NCBI GenBank assembly: GCA_963761775.1
Contig: CAVXIF010000005.1
Span: 62,001 to 126,000, forward strand
Length of the DNA stretch: 64,000 nucleotides
Origin: Parerythrobacter_A sp963761775
Lineage (GTDB): Bacteria; Pseudomonadota; Alphaproteobacteria; Sphingomonadales; Sphingomonadaceae
Direction: 5' to 3'
A model generated the notes under the pieces. That model did no database searches, was not told the origin of the DNA, and saw nothing but the letters and a program-made list of their open reading frames with translations. How positions within the stretch are numbered: position 1 is the stretch's first letter; each line of letters opens with the position of its first letter. Of this stretch, positions 17,975 through 27,602 are shown piece by piece. Position numbers and translations under genes: made by a program.

Positions 17975-18910
17975 ATGGACGGCAAGAACGCTACGGAACG
18001 GCTGGCAGCGGACGCGGGCGGCATTGCGCGCGCGGTTTCGATATTGAAACAGGGCGGACTGGTCGCGGTTCCGACCGAGACGGTGTACGGCCTCGCCGCG
18101 CGGGCCGACGATGCAGCGGCGGTGGCGCGGATCTATGCCGCGAAGGGGCGTCCGGCGATCAATCCGCTGATCGTGCATGTGGCCGATATAGCTGGCGCGC
18201 GCAGACTGGTGCAGTTTCCCGAAGCTGCGGAAACGCTGGCACGCGATGTCTGGCCCGGCCCGGTGACGCTGGTGCTGCCGATGCGCGAAAATACGGGCCT
18301 TGCCCCGCACGTCAGCGCCGGATTGCCGACGCTGGCGGTGCGCGTCCCTGCGCATCCCGTGATGCAGGCACTGCTGGCGGCGTGCGGCTTTCCGCTCGCC
18401 GCGCCGTCCGCCAATCGCAGCGAGACGGTCAGCCCGACGACGGCAGCGCATGTGCTTGCGACGCTGGACGGACGGATCGACGCAGTGCTGGATGGCGGTC
18501 CGACCGCGCGCGGCGTGGAATCGACCATACTGGCGTTGCGCCAGGACACCATGGGCGCGCGATGGGAGGAGTTGCGACCCGGCCCGGTATCGCTGGGGCT
18601 CCCAGCCCAGGCTTCCTCATCGGCCTCGATAGAAGCGCCGGGCCAGATGCGGCGGCATTATGCGCCGGGCAAGCCGCTGCGGCTGGACGCCACGATGGGG
18701 CGCGAGGGCGAATATCTGATCGGTTTCGGCAAAGTAGCGGGCGATGTTTCGCTGTCGAAAAGTGGCGATCTTGCCGAGGCGGCGCAGCGCCTGTTCGCCT
18801 GCCTGCATCTCGCCGCTACGTCTGCACAGCCGCGCATCGCGGTGGCACCTGTTCCTCATGAGGGGGTAGGGCGCGCGATCAACGACCGGCTGGCCCGCGC
18901 CGCCGCCTGA
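17975..18910 (+). CDS. tsaC: L-threonylcarbamoyladenylate synthase (Sua5/YrdC/TsaC, long form)
   Basis: Makes threonylcarbamoyl-AMP from Thr, bicarbonate and ATP for t6A37 tRNA modification. The 311-aa protein has the YrdC domain (SILKQGGLVAVPTETVYGLA, KGRP, SANRS) to about residue 195, and a C-terminal Sua5 domain ending in AINDRLARAAA. APGQMRRHYAPGKP is the usual linker motif between the domains. It is divergent from the acyl-CoA dehydrogenase and convergent with the next small gene. Confidence 0.94.
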   Translation: MDGKNATERLAADAGGIARAVSILKQGGLVAVPTETVYGLAARADDAAAVARIYAAKGRPAINPLIVHVADIAGARRLVQFPEAAETLARDVWPGPVTLVLPMRENTGLAPHVSAGLPTLAVRVPAHPVMQALLAACGFPLAAPSANRSETVSPTTAAHVLATLDGRIDAVLDGGPTARGVESTILALRQDTMGARWEELRPGPVSLGLPAQASSSASIEAPGQMRRHYAPGKPLRLDATMGREGEYLIGFGKVAGDVSLSKSGDLAEAAQRLFACLHLAATSAQPRIAVAPVPHEGVGRAINDRLARAAA

Positions 18911-18912
18911 GG

Positions 18913-19251
18913 TCAGTCGCGCGGACTGGCCGGAACGGACGGCATCAGCACCTGCATTTCGGCATAGAGCCGTTGCGCCCGTTCGCAGGCGCGGCGGTTG
19001 CCATCGGCGCAGTCTTCCTGCGCCTCCCCATATTCGCGGTCCAGCTTGCCAAGCTGCTCGTAACGTTCGCGCAATGCGCGGCCGCGTTTTTCGTCGCTTT
19101 CGGACTGGCTGGTGGTTGCCAGATCGACGGCTTTTCCAGCCACTTCGAAGGGTGCTTTCGCGACGTCGACCAATGTGCCGATGCAACCGCCAAGCAATGC
19201 ACAGGCACCGATCAGCGGTGCGACACGATGGGCAAGAATCGCCATGTCCAT
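18913..19251 (-). CDS. Small putative envelope lipoprotein of unknown function
   Basis: 112 aa from the ATG at 19251 (MDMAILAHRVAPLIGACALLGGC), or 110 aa from 19245. The N-terminus looks like a lipoprotein signal with a lipobox at LLGGC; the conserved GTLVDVAKAPFEVAGKAVD follows. A charged helical region (ESDEKRGRALRERYEQLGKLDREYGE) and a Cys pair (DCADGNRRACERA) come after. No function is recognised. It follows the head-GIN gene with a 38-bp gap on the same strand, so the two probably form an operon. Confidence 0.65.
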   Translation of the reverse strand: MDMAILAHRVAPLIGACALLGGCIGTLVDVAKAPFEVAGKAVDLATTSQSESDEKRGRALRERYEQLGKLDREYGEAQEDCADGNRRACERAQRLYAEMQVLMPSVPASPRD

Positions 19252-19289
19252 ACTTCTATCATCACACCCGCTTGCTGGCGCGTGAATTG

Positions 19290-20061
19290 TCAGTTCGCCG
19301 TCGCGCCCGTCGTAGTAGCGCTGGCATTGGCCGAGGGGCAGGACACGGTGCCCGAACCCGATGCGCTGACTGCACATTGTGCGGTGCCCGTGATGCGGAT
19401 GTCGCCCGATCCCGAAACGTTCGCCGCAACCCGTTCGCGCGCTTCCAGCGTGACCGTGCCGGAGCCAGACACCGCGATCGACGCCGTATCCGCGACCAGG
19501 CTGCTGAAATCGACATTGCTCGACCCCGATAGCGACAGGTCCAGCAGCCTGTGCCGTGCCCTGTCCGGCGAGCTGCCCCGAACCGCTGATATCGACGTCG
19601 AGCGTCTTGGCGGCGAAATTGGCGACTTGCATCGTGCTCGACCCGCTCATGGCGATGCTGGCATCGGGTGCCATCGTGGCTGTCTCGATGCGGCCCGAGC
19701 CGGACATGTCCAGCGCACGCGGCGCGGGCATGGTCACGCGGATGATTGCGGCATCGCCGCTGGACCAGCTGCCCGTTTCGCGCCCTATTTCCAGCGAGTC
19801 GCCTTCGAAGCGAAAGCGCACGGCATTGTCGGGGTCGTTTTCGACGGCGATGTCCAGCGTCGGGCCTTCGGTGATGATGACGGTATCGATCCCAGACAGA
19901 CTCAACGCGGATATTTTCGCGGCTCCGGTATCGAGTTCGGCCAAGGGCACGCCGTCGAAGCCGCCGCCGTAGGACGTGGACGTTCCCGAACATGCGCCGA
20001 GTGAAACCGCTGCACCCGCGAAAAGGAATGCGGTGGCCAGTTTCGATAGGTTCCGTGCCAT
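19290..20061 (-). pseudogene. Head GIN domain (DUF2807) lipoprotein, frameshifted
   Basis: A signal/lipobox (FAGAAVSLGACSG) is followed by a repetitive beta-solenoid-like DUF2807 domain with many SGSG motifs (LDMSGSGRIETA, AMSGSSTMQVANF, DVDISGSGQLAGQG). The frame from 20061 loses homology after GTAQA and resumes one frame over as LSLSGSSNVDFSSLVADTASIAVSGSGTV... to the stop at 19292-19290. One extra base at about 19545-19551 explains this. The family is an extracytoplasmic putative auto-transporter-like adhesin of unknown role. Confidence 0.78.
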
Positions 20062-20120
20062 GTTTAGCCCTCCCAAGCGGTGTGTTGCTTCATCAATACA
20101 CCTGCTATCGTGTCCCGCGC

Positions 20121-20157
20121 AAGAAAAAAGGGCCGCGCTTCGTCAGCGCGACCCTTT
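20121..20157 (-). terminator. Rho-independent terminator of the CarD gene
   Basis: On the minus strand, AAAGGG-CGCGC pairs with GCGCG-CCCTTT (one mismatch, 7-nt loop), followed by a T-rich run (TTTTTTCTT). It starts 30 bp after the CarD stop and upstream of the head-GIN gene, so it separates the two units. Confidence 0.85.
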
Positions 20158-20186
20158 AATGCGGTTCCAGGAAAGGGGGGGGCAGA

Positions 20187-20717
20187 TCAGCCGTCCTCTT
20201 CCTCGGTGTTGTAATATTGCGGTGCGTGTTCGCGCAGCACGTCGAGGATCTTTTCCAGCGCGGCAGGCTCGTCGGTCTTTTCCATCGCCGCCAGTTCGCG
20301 CGCAAGGCGGCTGGAGGCGGCTTCGAAGATTTGCCGTTCGGAATAGCTTTGTTCGGGCTGATCTTCGGGGCGGAACAGGTCGCGCGTGACCTCGGCGATG
20401 CTGACCAGGTCGCCGGAATTGATCTTCGCTTCGTATTCCTGTGCGCGGCGGCTCCACATGGTGCGCTTGACCTTGGGCTTGGCCTTCAGCGTCTCCATCG
20501 CTTCCTTGAGCGTCTTGTCGCTCGACAGCTTGCGCATGCCGATCGATTCGACCTTGTTGGTTGGCACGCGCAACGTCATGCGTTCCTTTTCGAACCGCAG
20601 GACATACAGCTCCAGCTGCATCCCGGCGATTTCCTCGTTCTGCAATTCCATGACCTTGCCGACCCCGTGCTTGGGATAAACGACATGGTCACCGACTTCG
20701 AAGACTAGCTTGGCCAT
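20187..20717 (-). CDS. CarD family transcriptional regulator (CdnL-like)
   Basis: RNA-polymerase beta-subunit-binding protein that stabilises open complexes. It is 176 aa from the ATG at 20717 (MAKLVFEVGDHVVYPKHGVGKV). The N-terminal CarD/TRCF-type domain spans about residues 1-70. The C-terminal helical domain includes RTMWSRRAQEYEAKINSGD and EVTRDLF, the usual DNA-contacting region with its Trp. An acidic tail (YNTEEEDG) ends it. It is followed by a good intrinsic terminator. The 212-bp region upstream (20718-20929) shows no further gene. Confidence 0.93.
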   Translation of the reverse strand: MAKLVFEVGDHVVYPKHGVGKVMELQNEEIAGMQLELYVLRFEKERMTLRVPTNKVESIGMRKLSSDKTLKEAMETLKAKPKVKRTMWSRRAQEYEAKINSGDLVSIAEVTRDLFRPEDQPEQSYSERQIFEAASSRLARELAAMEKTDEPAALEKILDVLREHAPQYYNTEEEDG

Positions 20718-20929
20718 AGGTGCTCCACGCGAGAGCGATACCGCAGTTCCCGTATCCGACCGGGCGCGCATCGTATGCACGCCGGGCGCAGCAATGGAGA
20801 GACAGTGCGGTTCGCGATGTTGTTTACATTCGACGCCGGAACGCAATTATCCGTCCGGCGCTCGCACCATTATAACGCACACGCAGCAAAAATGCCATAG
20901 AGGATGGCGGGCCGTTCCCCCCGTATGGT

Positions 20930-21268
20930 TTAGTCGCCAGAACCCGGTTCGGCAGTAAAGAACTTTTCCATCTTGCCTTCGACGCCCTTGAAGTCGTCCG
21001 CGTCGGGCGGCGGAGCCTTCTGGCTGGTGATGTTGGGCCATTCGGCGGAATATTTGGTGTTCAGCTCCAGCAGCTTCTCCAGACCGTCCTCGGTATCGGG
21101 CAGGATGGCTTCGGCGGGGCATTCCGGCTCGCACACACCGCAGTCGATGCATTCGGACGGGTTGATGACCAGCATTGTTTCGCCTTCGTAGAAGCAATCG
21201 ACCGGGCACACTTCGACACAATCGGTGTATTTGCATTTGATGCAGGCGTCGGTGACGACGTAAGTCAT
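20930..21268 (-). CDS. fdxA: 7Fe-type ferredoxin FdxA
   Basis: 112-aa ferredoxin with two iron-sulfur clusters. The first motif CIKCKYTDCVEVCPVDC starts at residue 9 and the second CIDCGVCEPEC at residue 40. The spacing and the long C-terminal tail match the [3Fe-4S][4Fe-4S] FdxA type. Its start overlaps the stop of the upstream S4 gene (ATGA), making a tight helicase-S4-fdxA unit on the minus strand. The electron partner is unknown. Confidence 0.95.
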   Translation of the reverse strand: MTYVVTDACIKCKYTDCVEVCPVDCFYEGETMLVINPSECIDCGVCEPECPAEAILPDTEDGLEKLLELNTKYSAEWPNITSQKAPPPDADDFKGVEGKMEKFFTAEPGSGD

Positions 21269-21606
21269 TGCGGCGTAGTCCTTTTGCTCGTCTTTGCCTG
21301 CGCTCCGTCGGGCGGACGCGGCGTTTGTTGCGCTGCTAGGGCGGTTGGGGCCGCCGGGTCAAGCGCGCGATAGCACGCCTGCGCCTCTGTTGCCGACCCC
21401 CGCCGTTCGGGCAGGGCGGTTATTTCCAGCACGCGGACGGTCCTGCCGATGGGCACGGTCAACACGTCGCCGGTTCCAATCGGATGGCTGGTCCGCGTCA
21501 CCCGTTGCCCGTTGCACCGCACATGCCCCGCCAGCACAATGCGTCCCGCGATGGCGCGGGACTTGGCCAGCCGCAGGCAGCACAGCAACCGGTCGATCCG
21601 CATCAC
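21265..21606 (-). CDS. RNA-binding S4 domain protein (Hsp15-like)
   Basis: 113 aa. The N-terminal S4 domain reads MRIDRLLCCLRLAKSRAIAG...VLAGHVRCNGQRV as in ribosome-associated Hsp15 proteins, followed by a Pro/Ala/Thr-rich tail (TPRPPDGAQAKTSKRTTPQ). It probably binds structured RNA or stalled 50S subunits (family inference). The start overlaps the helicase stop and the stop overlaps the fdxA start, so expression is coupled in a three-gene operon. Confidence 0.88.
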   Translation of the reverse strand: MMRIDRLLCCLRLAKSRAIAGRIVLAGHVRCNGQRVTRTSHPIGTGDVLTVPIGRTVRVLEITALPERRGSATEAQACYRALDPAAPTALAAQQTPRPPDGAQAKTSKRTTPQ

Positions 21607-24158
21607 CGCGCGAGGTCGGCCAGCGCTGCGAACGGGCTATCGGGTCTGGAAACGGGGGGCCTTGTATCAGGTGCACGCCGCGCGCGACGGTTCGGGCGCC
21701 AGCTATATCGGTCCGGTTGCGCCGGTCCGAATGTGCCGGGAGCCAATTTCGGTGCCGGGTGATGATGGAACCCGCCCGCCCGCAGCAAGGCGCGGTAGCT
21801 GTGCAAGGTCAGACCGGTGGAAATCGCGAGCGCCGGGTCGAGCAGGAAACGTCGCTGCTTCGTGCCGCCACGCGCTTTATGCGCGGCGTGCAGCAGCTTC
21901 TCGGCAATATCGACCCGCACCGCCTGCTTCCCCGCTGCTCGATACCCGGCCGGCATTGGGCGTAGCGAGGTAGTAACCGGCGTCATGGCGGCGTGAAGCG
22001 GTGCGCGGTCCAGCGCCAGCTCCGCAAACAGCCTGCGCGGTGCGGGTTTCAGCAGCGCAGGCACGAAGACATCGAGCGCGCCGAAAACGACGCCGAGCCG
22101 TCGCAGGAAGGGCCGCAGTTCCTTGGGCAAATGCTCCAGCCCCGCCACGTCGCGCGTCACGACGCCGTGGTGCGCGATCAGCGCCAGCAGCAAGGCGCGC
22201 GCCTGCGACCCGGTGTTTGCGTCGGCGGCGGCCTTGGACAGGCGTTCCAGCGGCGCAAGCGGTTGCAATCTGTCGGCAAGCCAGTCCGTCAACGACGCCA
22301 ACAGCGCCTCTCGCGACTTCGGTGGCAAGGCAGCAAGATCGCGCGCTGGTTCCAGCTGTAGTGTCGACGGCGTGGCGGCGTTGCGGATCGACGCCAGTTT
22401 CTGTCCTTCCCAAAATAGCGCGCCGTCTCTGAGCATCAGGCCGTCATGCCCGCTTGCCGTCCATGTCTTCGCCTGCTCGGCCAGAATACGCGGCAAGGCG
22501 CGCTCACCCGCCGCCAGCAGCAGCTTGCGATCCACAAGGCGTGCGGACGCATCCACGGTGAAGCGGAACCCCTCCACCTGTCCGATCGCTTCGCCATCGA
22601 CCAGCAGCGCGTTATCGTCGGACAGCGACACCGGCAGCAGAGCCGCGTCCTTTCCGAGCGACCTCATCAGTACCGCCGTACGCCGGTTGACGAACCGCTC
22701 GGTCAGCCGCGCATGAAGCGCATCGGACAGGCGCGCTTCGACGGCACGGGCACGCGCCGCCATCTCGTCGCGCGCCAGCACCCAGTCGGGCCGCTGGCAG
22801 ATATAGGCCCAGCTGCGGATTGCGGCGATGCGCCCCTGCAACGTGTGAATGTCGCCCTGCACCTGATCGAGCTCGGAAATACGGGCGGCAACGTAATCGG
22901 CGCCCAGATACCCGCCGCGCAAGTCTTGCCACAGCCGCGCTACGAACCGGGCATGGGTATCCGCGCCAGCCTGCCGGAAATCGGGCAGCGAGCAGGCTTC
23001 CCAGAACCGACGCACCGACCCTGCGCCGCGCACATCCTTCGCCATCGGCGTTTCCGCCAGCCTTTTCAGCACGGCCAGATCCACCGCTTCCGGTGCGGCG
23101 CGCAGCACCGCGTCGCGCGGGCTTTGCTCAAGATCGGCGATCAGCATGTCGAGCGAGCCGAAGCGCGGTTCCGCATTGCGCCAGAACAGCTTGGTGATCG
23201 GCGCGAAGCGATGCTCCTCGATCGCGTAAATCTCCTCCTCGTCGAACTCGGCAGCAGGCGCATCGTGACCGCCGCGCATCTTCGCCATGCCCGACAGCGT
23301 GCCGAAGCTGCCATCGGTCTGGTGCCGCCCGGCCCGCCCGGCAATCTGCGCCATCTCGGCGGGCGTCAGGCGACGCTGGCGCATACCGTCGAACTTGGTC
23401 AGCGCCGCGAAGGCAACGTGACGTATATCGAGGTTCAATCCCATGCCGATGGCGTCGGTGGCGACGATGTAATCGACCTCGCCCGACTGGAACAGCTCGA
23501 CCTGGCGGTTGCGCGTTTCGGGGCTTAGAGCGCCCATCACCACCGCACTGCCGCCACGAAAGCGCCGCAGCATTTCCGCCACGGCGTACACCTGCTCCGC
23601 GCTAAAGGCGACGATGGCACTGCGCGGGGCGAGGCGCGACAGCTTGGCTGACCCGGCATGGACCAGCGTGCTGAAACGTGGCCGCTCGATGATTTCGGCA
23701 TTGGGTTCCAGCGCACGAACCATCGGCGCCAGCGTGCCCGCGCCCAGCAGCATCGTCTCCTCCCGCCCGCGCGTATGCAGCAGCCGGTCGGTAAAGATAT
23801 GCCCGCGTTCCCGGTTCGCCCCCAACTGCGCCTCGTCCAGCGCCACGAAGGCAGCGGGGCCGGACGTCGCGCCGCCGAAATTCGCATCGCGCGGCATGGC
23901 CTCCGCCGTGCAGCAGAAATAGCGTGCGGTCGGCGGGGCGATACGCTCTTCGCCCGTGATCAACGCGACATGCTTCTCGCCCTTGATCGCAACGACCCGG
24001 TCATACACCTCGCGCGCCAGCAACCGCAGCGGAAAGCCGATTGCGCCGCTGGCATGGGCGCACATGCGTTCTATGGCGAGGTGGGTCTTGCCGGTATTGG
24101 TGGGGCCGAGGACCGCAGTGAGGGAGGCGCGCAAAGGTGCTGTCACGCCACCGGACAT
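21603..24158 (-). CDS. SUV3-like DExH RNA helicase
   Basis: 851 aa from the ATG at 24158 (MSGGVTAPLRASLTAVLGP); a longer start at 24182 exists. The helicase core has Walker A GPTNTGKT (18-25), the DEAQ box, GALSPETRNRQVELFQSGEVDYIVATDAIGMGLNLD, and motif VI QIAGRAGR. This resembles the mitochondrial-degradosome helicase SUV3 and its alphaproteobacterial homologues. A long C-terminal extension ends in a basic tail (SWRPNRRARRAP). It is the first gene of the helicase-S4-fdxA unit; a role in RNA turnover is likely but inferred. Confidence 0.87.
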   Translation of the reverse strand: MSGGVTAPLRASLTAVLGPTNTGKTHLAIERMCAHASGAIGFPLRLLAREVYDRVVAIKGEKHVALITGEERIAPPTARYFCCTAEAMPRDANFGGATSGPAAFVALDEAQLGANRERGHIFTDRLLHTRGREETMLLGAGTLAPMVRALEPNAEIIERPRFSTLVHAGSAKLSRLAPRSAIVAFSAEQVYAVAEMLRRFRGGSAVVMGALSPETRNRQVELFQSGEVDYIVATDAIGMGLNLDIRHVAFAALTKFDGMRQRRLTPAEMAQIAGRAGRHQTDGSFGTLSGMAKMRGGHDAPAAEFDEEEIYAIEEHRFAPITKLFWRNAEPRFGSLDMLIADLEQSPRDAVLRAAPEAVDLAVLKRLAETPMAKDVRGAGSVRRFWEACSLPDFRQAGADTHARFVARLWQDLRGGYLGADYVAARISELDQVQGDIHTLQGRIAAIRSWAYICQRPDWVLARDEMAARARAVEARLSDALHARLTERFVNRRTAVLMRSLGKDAALLPVSLSDDNALLVDGEAIGQVEGFRFTVDASARLVDRKLLLAAGERALPRILAEQAKTWTASGHDGLMLRDGALFWEGQKLASIRNAATPSTLQLEPARDLAALPPKSREALLASLTDWLADRLQPLAPLERLSKAAADANTGSQARALLLALIAHHGVVTRDVAGLEHLPKELRPFLRRLGVVFGALDVFVPALLKPAPRRLFAELALDRAPLHAAMTPVTTSLRPMPAGYRAAGKQAVRVDIAEKLLHAAHKARGGTKQRRFLLDPALAISTGLTLHSYRALLRAGGFHHHPAPKLAPGTFGPAQPDRYSWRPNRRARRAPDTRPPVSRPDSPFAALADLAR

Positions 24159-24272
24159 GACATCCCGCCGCCACGTGCACAAGCCGGACAGAGCGCAAGT
24201 TAAGCCGCCATTTACTTTAAATCGCCATGCCGGTTACGGAAGGCAGGCCGATGAAGAGGAATATGTAAGAAG

Positions 24273-25868
24273 GTGTCGCAGCACTCCGACTTCCAGGCGG
24301 ATGGCCCGCTGACCGCCGCCGACATCGCGGCGGGCGTGTCGCATAGCCGCGCGCTGACGATACGCCGCACCCACGATTGGGGCGAAGCGTTCGACAATTG
24401 GCGCATCGATGTATCGAACCGGCTGAACGGGCTGGACCTGACGCCCGACCTTGCCGACGCCATCGGCAGCGCACGCTGGTTTCGCGGTGTTGCGACCCTG
24501 ATTGCGCTGCTGCTGGTGGTCTTCGCCCTTTGGCCGGACTTCTCCACGATACGCGCCGCGCAGGCGGTCGAGCTGGACGCTATCGAGGCCGACGAGGTGC
24601 GCAGCCAGATGATCCTGCCATTGGCGCTGGGCGGTGACAGCGGGCGGCACATGGGCGCGACGCCGGTGGTGGCCGAACTGGCGCGCGCACCGGAACGCCC
24701 GCAAGTGCAGGTGCTGGCCACGCTGGCGCAGGGTGACAGTTTTTCCCGCATGCTGCAACGCGCCGGCGTCGGTCGCAGCGATGCCGCGCGCGTGGCCGAG
24801 CTGGTATCGGGTAGCGTGCCGTTGGCCGATATCGCGCCGGGCACGCAAGTCGACCTGACGCTGGGCCGCCGCGACGCAGCGGACCAGCCCCGCCCGCTCG
24901 ACAACCTCGCATTCCGCGCGCGCTTCGACCTGCAACTGGCGGTGGAACGAACCGGCGGCAATCTCGCGCTGCGGCGCATCCCGATCCGCGTCGACGACAC
25001 GCCGCTGCGCATTCGTGGCCTTGTCGGCAACAGCCTCTACCGGTCCGCCCGCGCTGCCGGTGCGCCCGCCAGCGCGGTGCAGCAATATCTGCGCACGCTG
25101 GGCGATCGCGTCGATATGGACCGCGCGGTCGTTTCCACCGACACCTTCGACATCATCATTGCCCACCGCCGTGCCGCCACGGGCGAGCGGCAGGCGGGCA
25201 AGCTGCTTTATGCCGGCGTGGAACGGGGCGGAAAGCCGCGAACGCAACTGATGCGCTGGGGCAGCGACGACAAGTTCTACGAAGCGTCGGGCGTCGGCGA
25301 AGAGCGTAGCGGCTTGGTCCGTCCCGTGCCCGGCGCTGTCAGCTCTCGCTACGGCATGCGCCGCCACCCGATCCTGGGCTATCGCCGCATGCATGCAGGC
25401 CTCGATTTCCGCGCGCGGCACGGCACGCCGATTGTCGCAGTGACCGACGGCACGGTGTCGGGCGCGGGCCGCATGGGCGGCTGCGGCAATGCCGTGCGCC
25501 TGCGTCACGGCGGCGGGCTGGCGACGCGCTATTGCCATATGAGCCGGATCGCGGTGCGCAGTGGACAGCGGGTCAATCGCGGACAGGTCATCGGCTATGT
25601 CGGCAGCACCGGCCTCTCCACCGGACCGCATTTGCATTACGAGATGTATCGCGGCGGTCGCGCCATCAATCCCGAAAGCGTGCGGTTCGTTACCCGCGCC
25701 CAACTAAGCGGGCCGGATCTGGCGCAATTCCGCGCAACTCTGGCGCGGCTGAAGCAAGTGGAACCGGGCGCAGCTCTGGCGGCGCTGGACGACGGCCCGC
25801 GCGATGCCGCCAGCGAAGCGCCGGTGCGCGAGATCGACAAGGTCGATCGGCCCCGACCCGTAAACTGA
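24273..25868 (+). CDS. M23 family metallopeptidase (LytM-type), membrane-anchored
   Basis: 531 aa with GTG start at 24273. The cytosolic N-terminus is followed by one membrane helix (about residues 72-88, GVATLIALLLVVFALWP). A LysM-like/OapA-like region (LAQGDSFSRMLQRAGV) comes next. The C-terminal LytM domain has the zinc ligands in HAGLDF and HLHYE and the motif YCHMSRI. It should cleave peptidoglycan cross-bridges in the periplasm. It is divergent from the helicase gene. All catalytic motifs are intact, unlike the EnvC-like protein at 41.6 kb. Confidence 0.92.
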   Translation: MSQHSDFQADGPLTAADIAAGVSHSRALTIRRTHDWGEAFDNWRIDVSNRLNGLDLTPDLADAIGSARWFRGVATLIALLLVVFALWPDFSTIRAAQAVELDAIEADEVRSQMILPLALGGDSGRHMGATPVVAELARAPERPQVQVLATLAQGDSFSRMLQRAGVGRSDAARVAELVSGSVPLADIAPGTQVDLTLGRRDAADQPRPLDNLAFRARFDLQLAVERTGGNLALRRIPIRVDDTPLRIRGLVGNSLYRSARAAGAPASAVQQYLRTLGDRVDMDRAVVSTDTFDIIIAHRRAATGERQAGKLLYAGVERGGKPRTQLMRWGSDDKFYEASGVGEERSGLVRPVPGAVSSRYGMRRHPILGYRRMHAGLDFRARHGTPIVAVTDGTVSGAGRMGGCGNAVRLRHGGGLATRYCHMSRIAVRSGQRVNRGQVIGYVGSTGLSTGPHLHYEMYRGGRAINPESVRFVTRAQLSGPDLAQFRATLARLKQVEPGAALAALDDGPRDAASEAPVREIDKVDRPRPVN

Positions 25869-25943
25869 CACCCATAAGCTGACGCCCATAAGCAGCAGGC
25901 ACACGATTGCGCCCCGTGCGGTCATGCGGCACAGAAGCCCATC

Positions 25944-26939
25944 ATGACCGCAAGCTACCCCGCCCTCCGAATGCGCCGCACGCGCGCCGCCGCGTGGAGC
26001 CGCGCGCTGCATCGCGAAACCGTACTCACGCCTGCCGACCTGATCTGGCCGCTGTTCGTTACCGACGGGAAAAGCGTCGAGGATCCGGTCGCCACCTTGC
26101 CCGGCGTGTCGCGCTGGTCGGTGGACGGGATCGTGGCGCAGGCGAAGGAAGCTGTCACGCTGGGTATTCCGTGTATCGCGCTGTTTCCGCACACACCCGC
26201 CTCGGCGCGGTCGGACAAAGGCGACGAAGCGGTAAACAACGACAACCTGATGTGCCGCGCCATCCGCGCCGTGCGCGACGCTTGCGGCGAGGATATCGGC
26301 ATTCTTACCGATGTCGCACTCGATCCCTACACCAGCCACGGACAGGACGGCCTGCTCGACGCAAAGGGCTACGTCGCCAACGATGCCACGGTCGAGGTGC
26401 TGGTGGAACAGGCGCTGGTGCAGGCGGAGGCGGGTGCGGATATCGTCGCCCCGTCGGACATGATGGACGGGCGCGTCGCCGCCATCCGCAGCGGGCTGGA
26501 GGCAAGCGGGCACGCCAATGTGCAGATCATGGCTTACGCCGCGAAATACGCCAGCGCGTTCTACGGCCCGTTCCGCGATGCGGTTGGCAGCGGCGGCGTG
26601 CTGAAGGGCGACAAGCGCAGTTACCAGATGGACCCGGCCAATGGCGACGAGGCACTGCGCGAAATCGCGCTGGATATCGCCGAGGGTGCCGACAGCGTGA
26701 TGGTCAAACCCGGCCTCGCCTATCTCGACATCATCTGGCGCGCGCGGGAAGCGTTCGGCGTGCCGGTGTTCGCCTACCAGGTCAGCGGCGAATACGCGAT
26801 GATCGAGGCGGGTGCAGCCGCTGGCGCAGGCGACCGGGACGCGCTGCTGATGGAAAAGCTCGTCGCGTTCAAGCGAGCGGGCGCGCGCGGAGTGCTGACC
26901 TATCATGCACCGGTTGCGGCAAGGCTGTTGCATGGCTGA
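25944..26939 (+). CDS. hemB: Delta-aminolevulinic acid dehydratase (porphobilinogen synthase)
   Basis: Condenses two 5-aminolevulinate molecules to porphobilinogen. It is 331 aa. Schiff-base lysines are Lys201 (MAYAAKYAS) and Lys255 (VMVKPGLAY). TDVALDPYTSHGQDG and DIVAPSDMMDGR are characteristic. The acidic region has Asp where zinc enzymes have Cys, so it is the Mg-dependent class. It supplies the same pathway as hemE and hemJ at 1-3 kb. Its 3' end overlaps the start of the broken GNAT gene by 8 bp. Confidence 0.97.
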   Translation: MTASYPALRMRRTRAAAWSRALHRETVLTPADLIWPLFVTDGKSVEDPVATLPGVSRWSVDGIVAQAKEAVTLGIPCIALFPHTPASARSDKGDEAVNNDNLMCRAIRAVRDACGEDIGILTDVALDPYTSHGQDGLLDAKGYVANDATVEVLVEQALVQAEAGADIVAPSDMMDGRVAAIRSGLEASGHANVQIMAYAAKYASAFYGPFRDAVGSGGVLKGDKRSYQMDPANGDEALREIALDIAEGADSVMVKPGLAYLDIIWRAREAFGVPVFAYQVSGEYAMIEAGAAAGAGDRDALLMEKLVAFKRAGARGVLTYHAPVAARLLHG

Positions 26940-27521
26940 GTTCCGGCTGGAAACCGAACGGCTCGTACTGCGCGACTGGCGCGACGCCGATTGGCCGCGT
27001 TTTTGGCGAATTGACCAACACACCCGCCGTGATGCGTTGGCTGTGGTGACGAAGCGATAGGAAACAAGCGAGCGCATGCGAGCGGCTGACCGGATATCGG
27101 CGCAATCGATGGCCATACGTTCTGGGTCTGCGAACGGCTCGAGGATGGCGGCCATCTGGCGGGCGACTGCTGGGCTTTTGCGGTTTAAGCGCGTGGAATA
27201 TCGAAGGCGAGAGCGTGTCCGGAATGCTGGAAGTCGGCTGGCGGTTCGTGCGGATGCCTGGGGTACGGCTTTGCGCAGAAGGGGCGGTTGCCGCATGATG
27301 CAGGCCTTCAATCGGTTCGACGCGGATGAAGTCGTCGCGCTAACAGTCGCGGGAAACACGGCATCTGGGGCCTGATGGAGCGGCTTGGTATGACGGCGCG
27401 GGCGATCTCGATTTTACCGACCAGCGAATGGGGACCGCATCTCAACCCGTCAATCGTTTATCGCTTACCCGCGCGAATCCTGGCGGAAACCATCAGGGAG
27501 TTCGCAACCGCCCCGGCGTAA
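26932..27521 (+). pseudogene. GNAT family N-acetyltransferase, multiply frameshifted
   Basis: The start MAEFRLETERLVLRDWRDADWPRF is in frame from 26932. It then breaks at a T5 run (27000-27004). Homology continues in pieces across all three frames: FGELTNTPAVMRWL, HTFWVCERLEDGGHLAG, EGESVSGMLEVGWRFV, FDADEVVALTVAGNTA, GLMERLGMT and HLNPSIVYRLP. In order these rebuild a normal RimJ/RimL-type acetyltransferase. At least five frame changes occur in under 600 bp, yet the residues themselves look conserved. That pattern suggests base-calling insertions more than decay. Tracts in between have no other content. Confidence 0.8.
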
Positions 27522-27602
27522 CCATCATCCCGATCGAACGGTAAAAGCTCCGCAAATCCACGACAGCGCATTTATCGCGCCGGGCTGCACGATCGATCGG
27601 CG

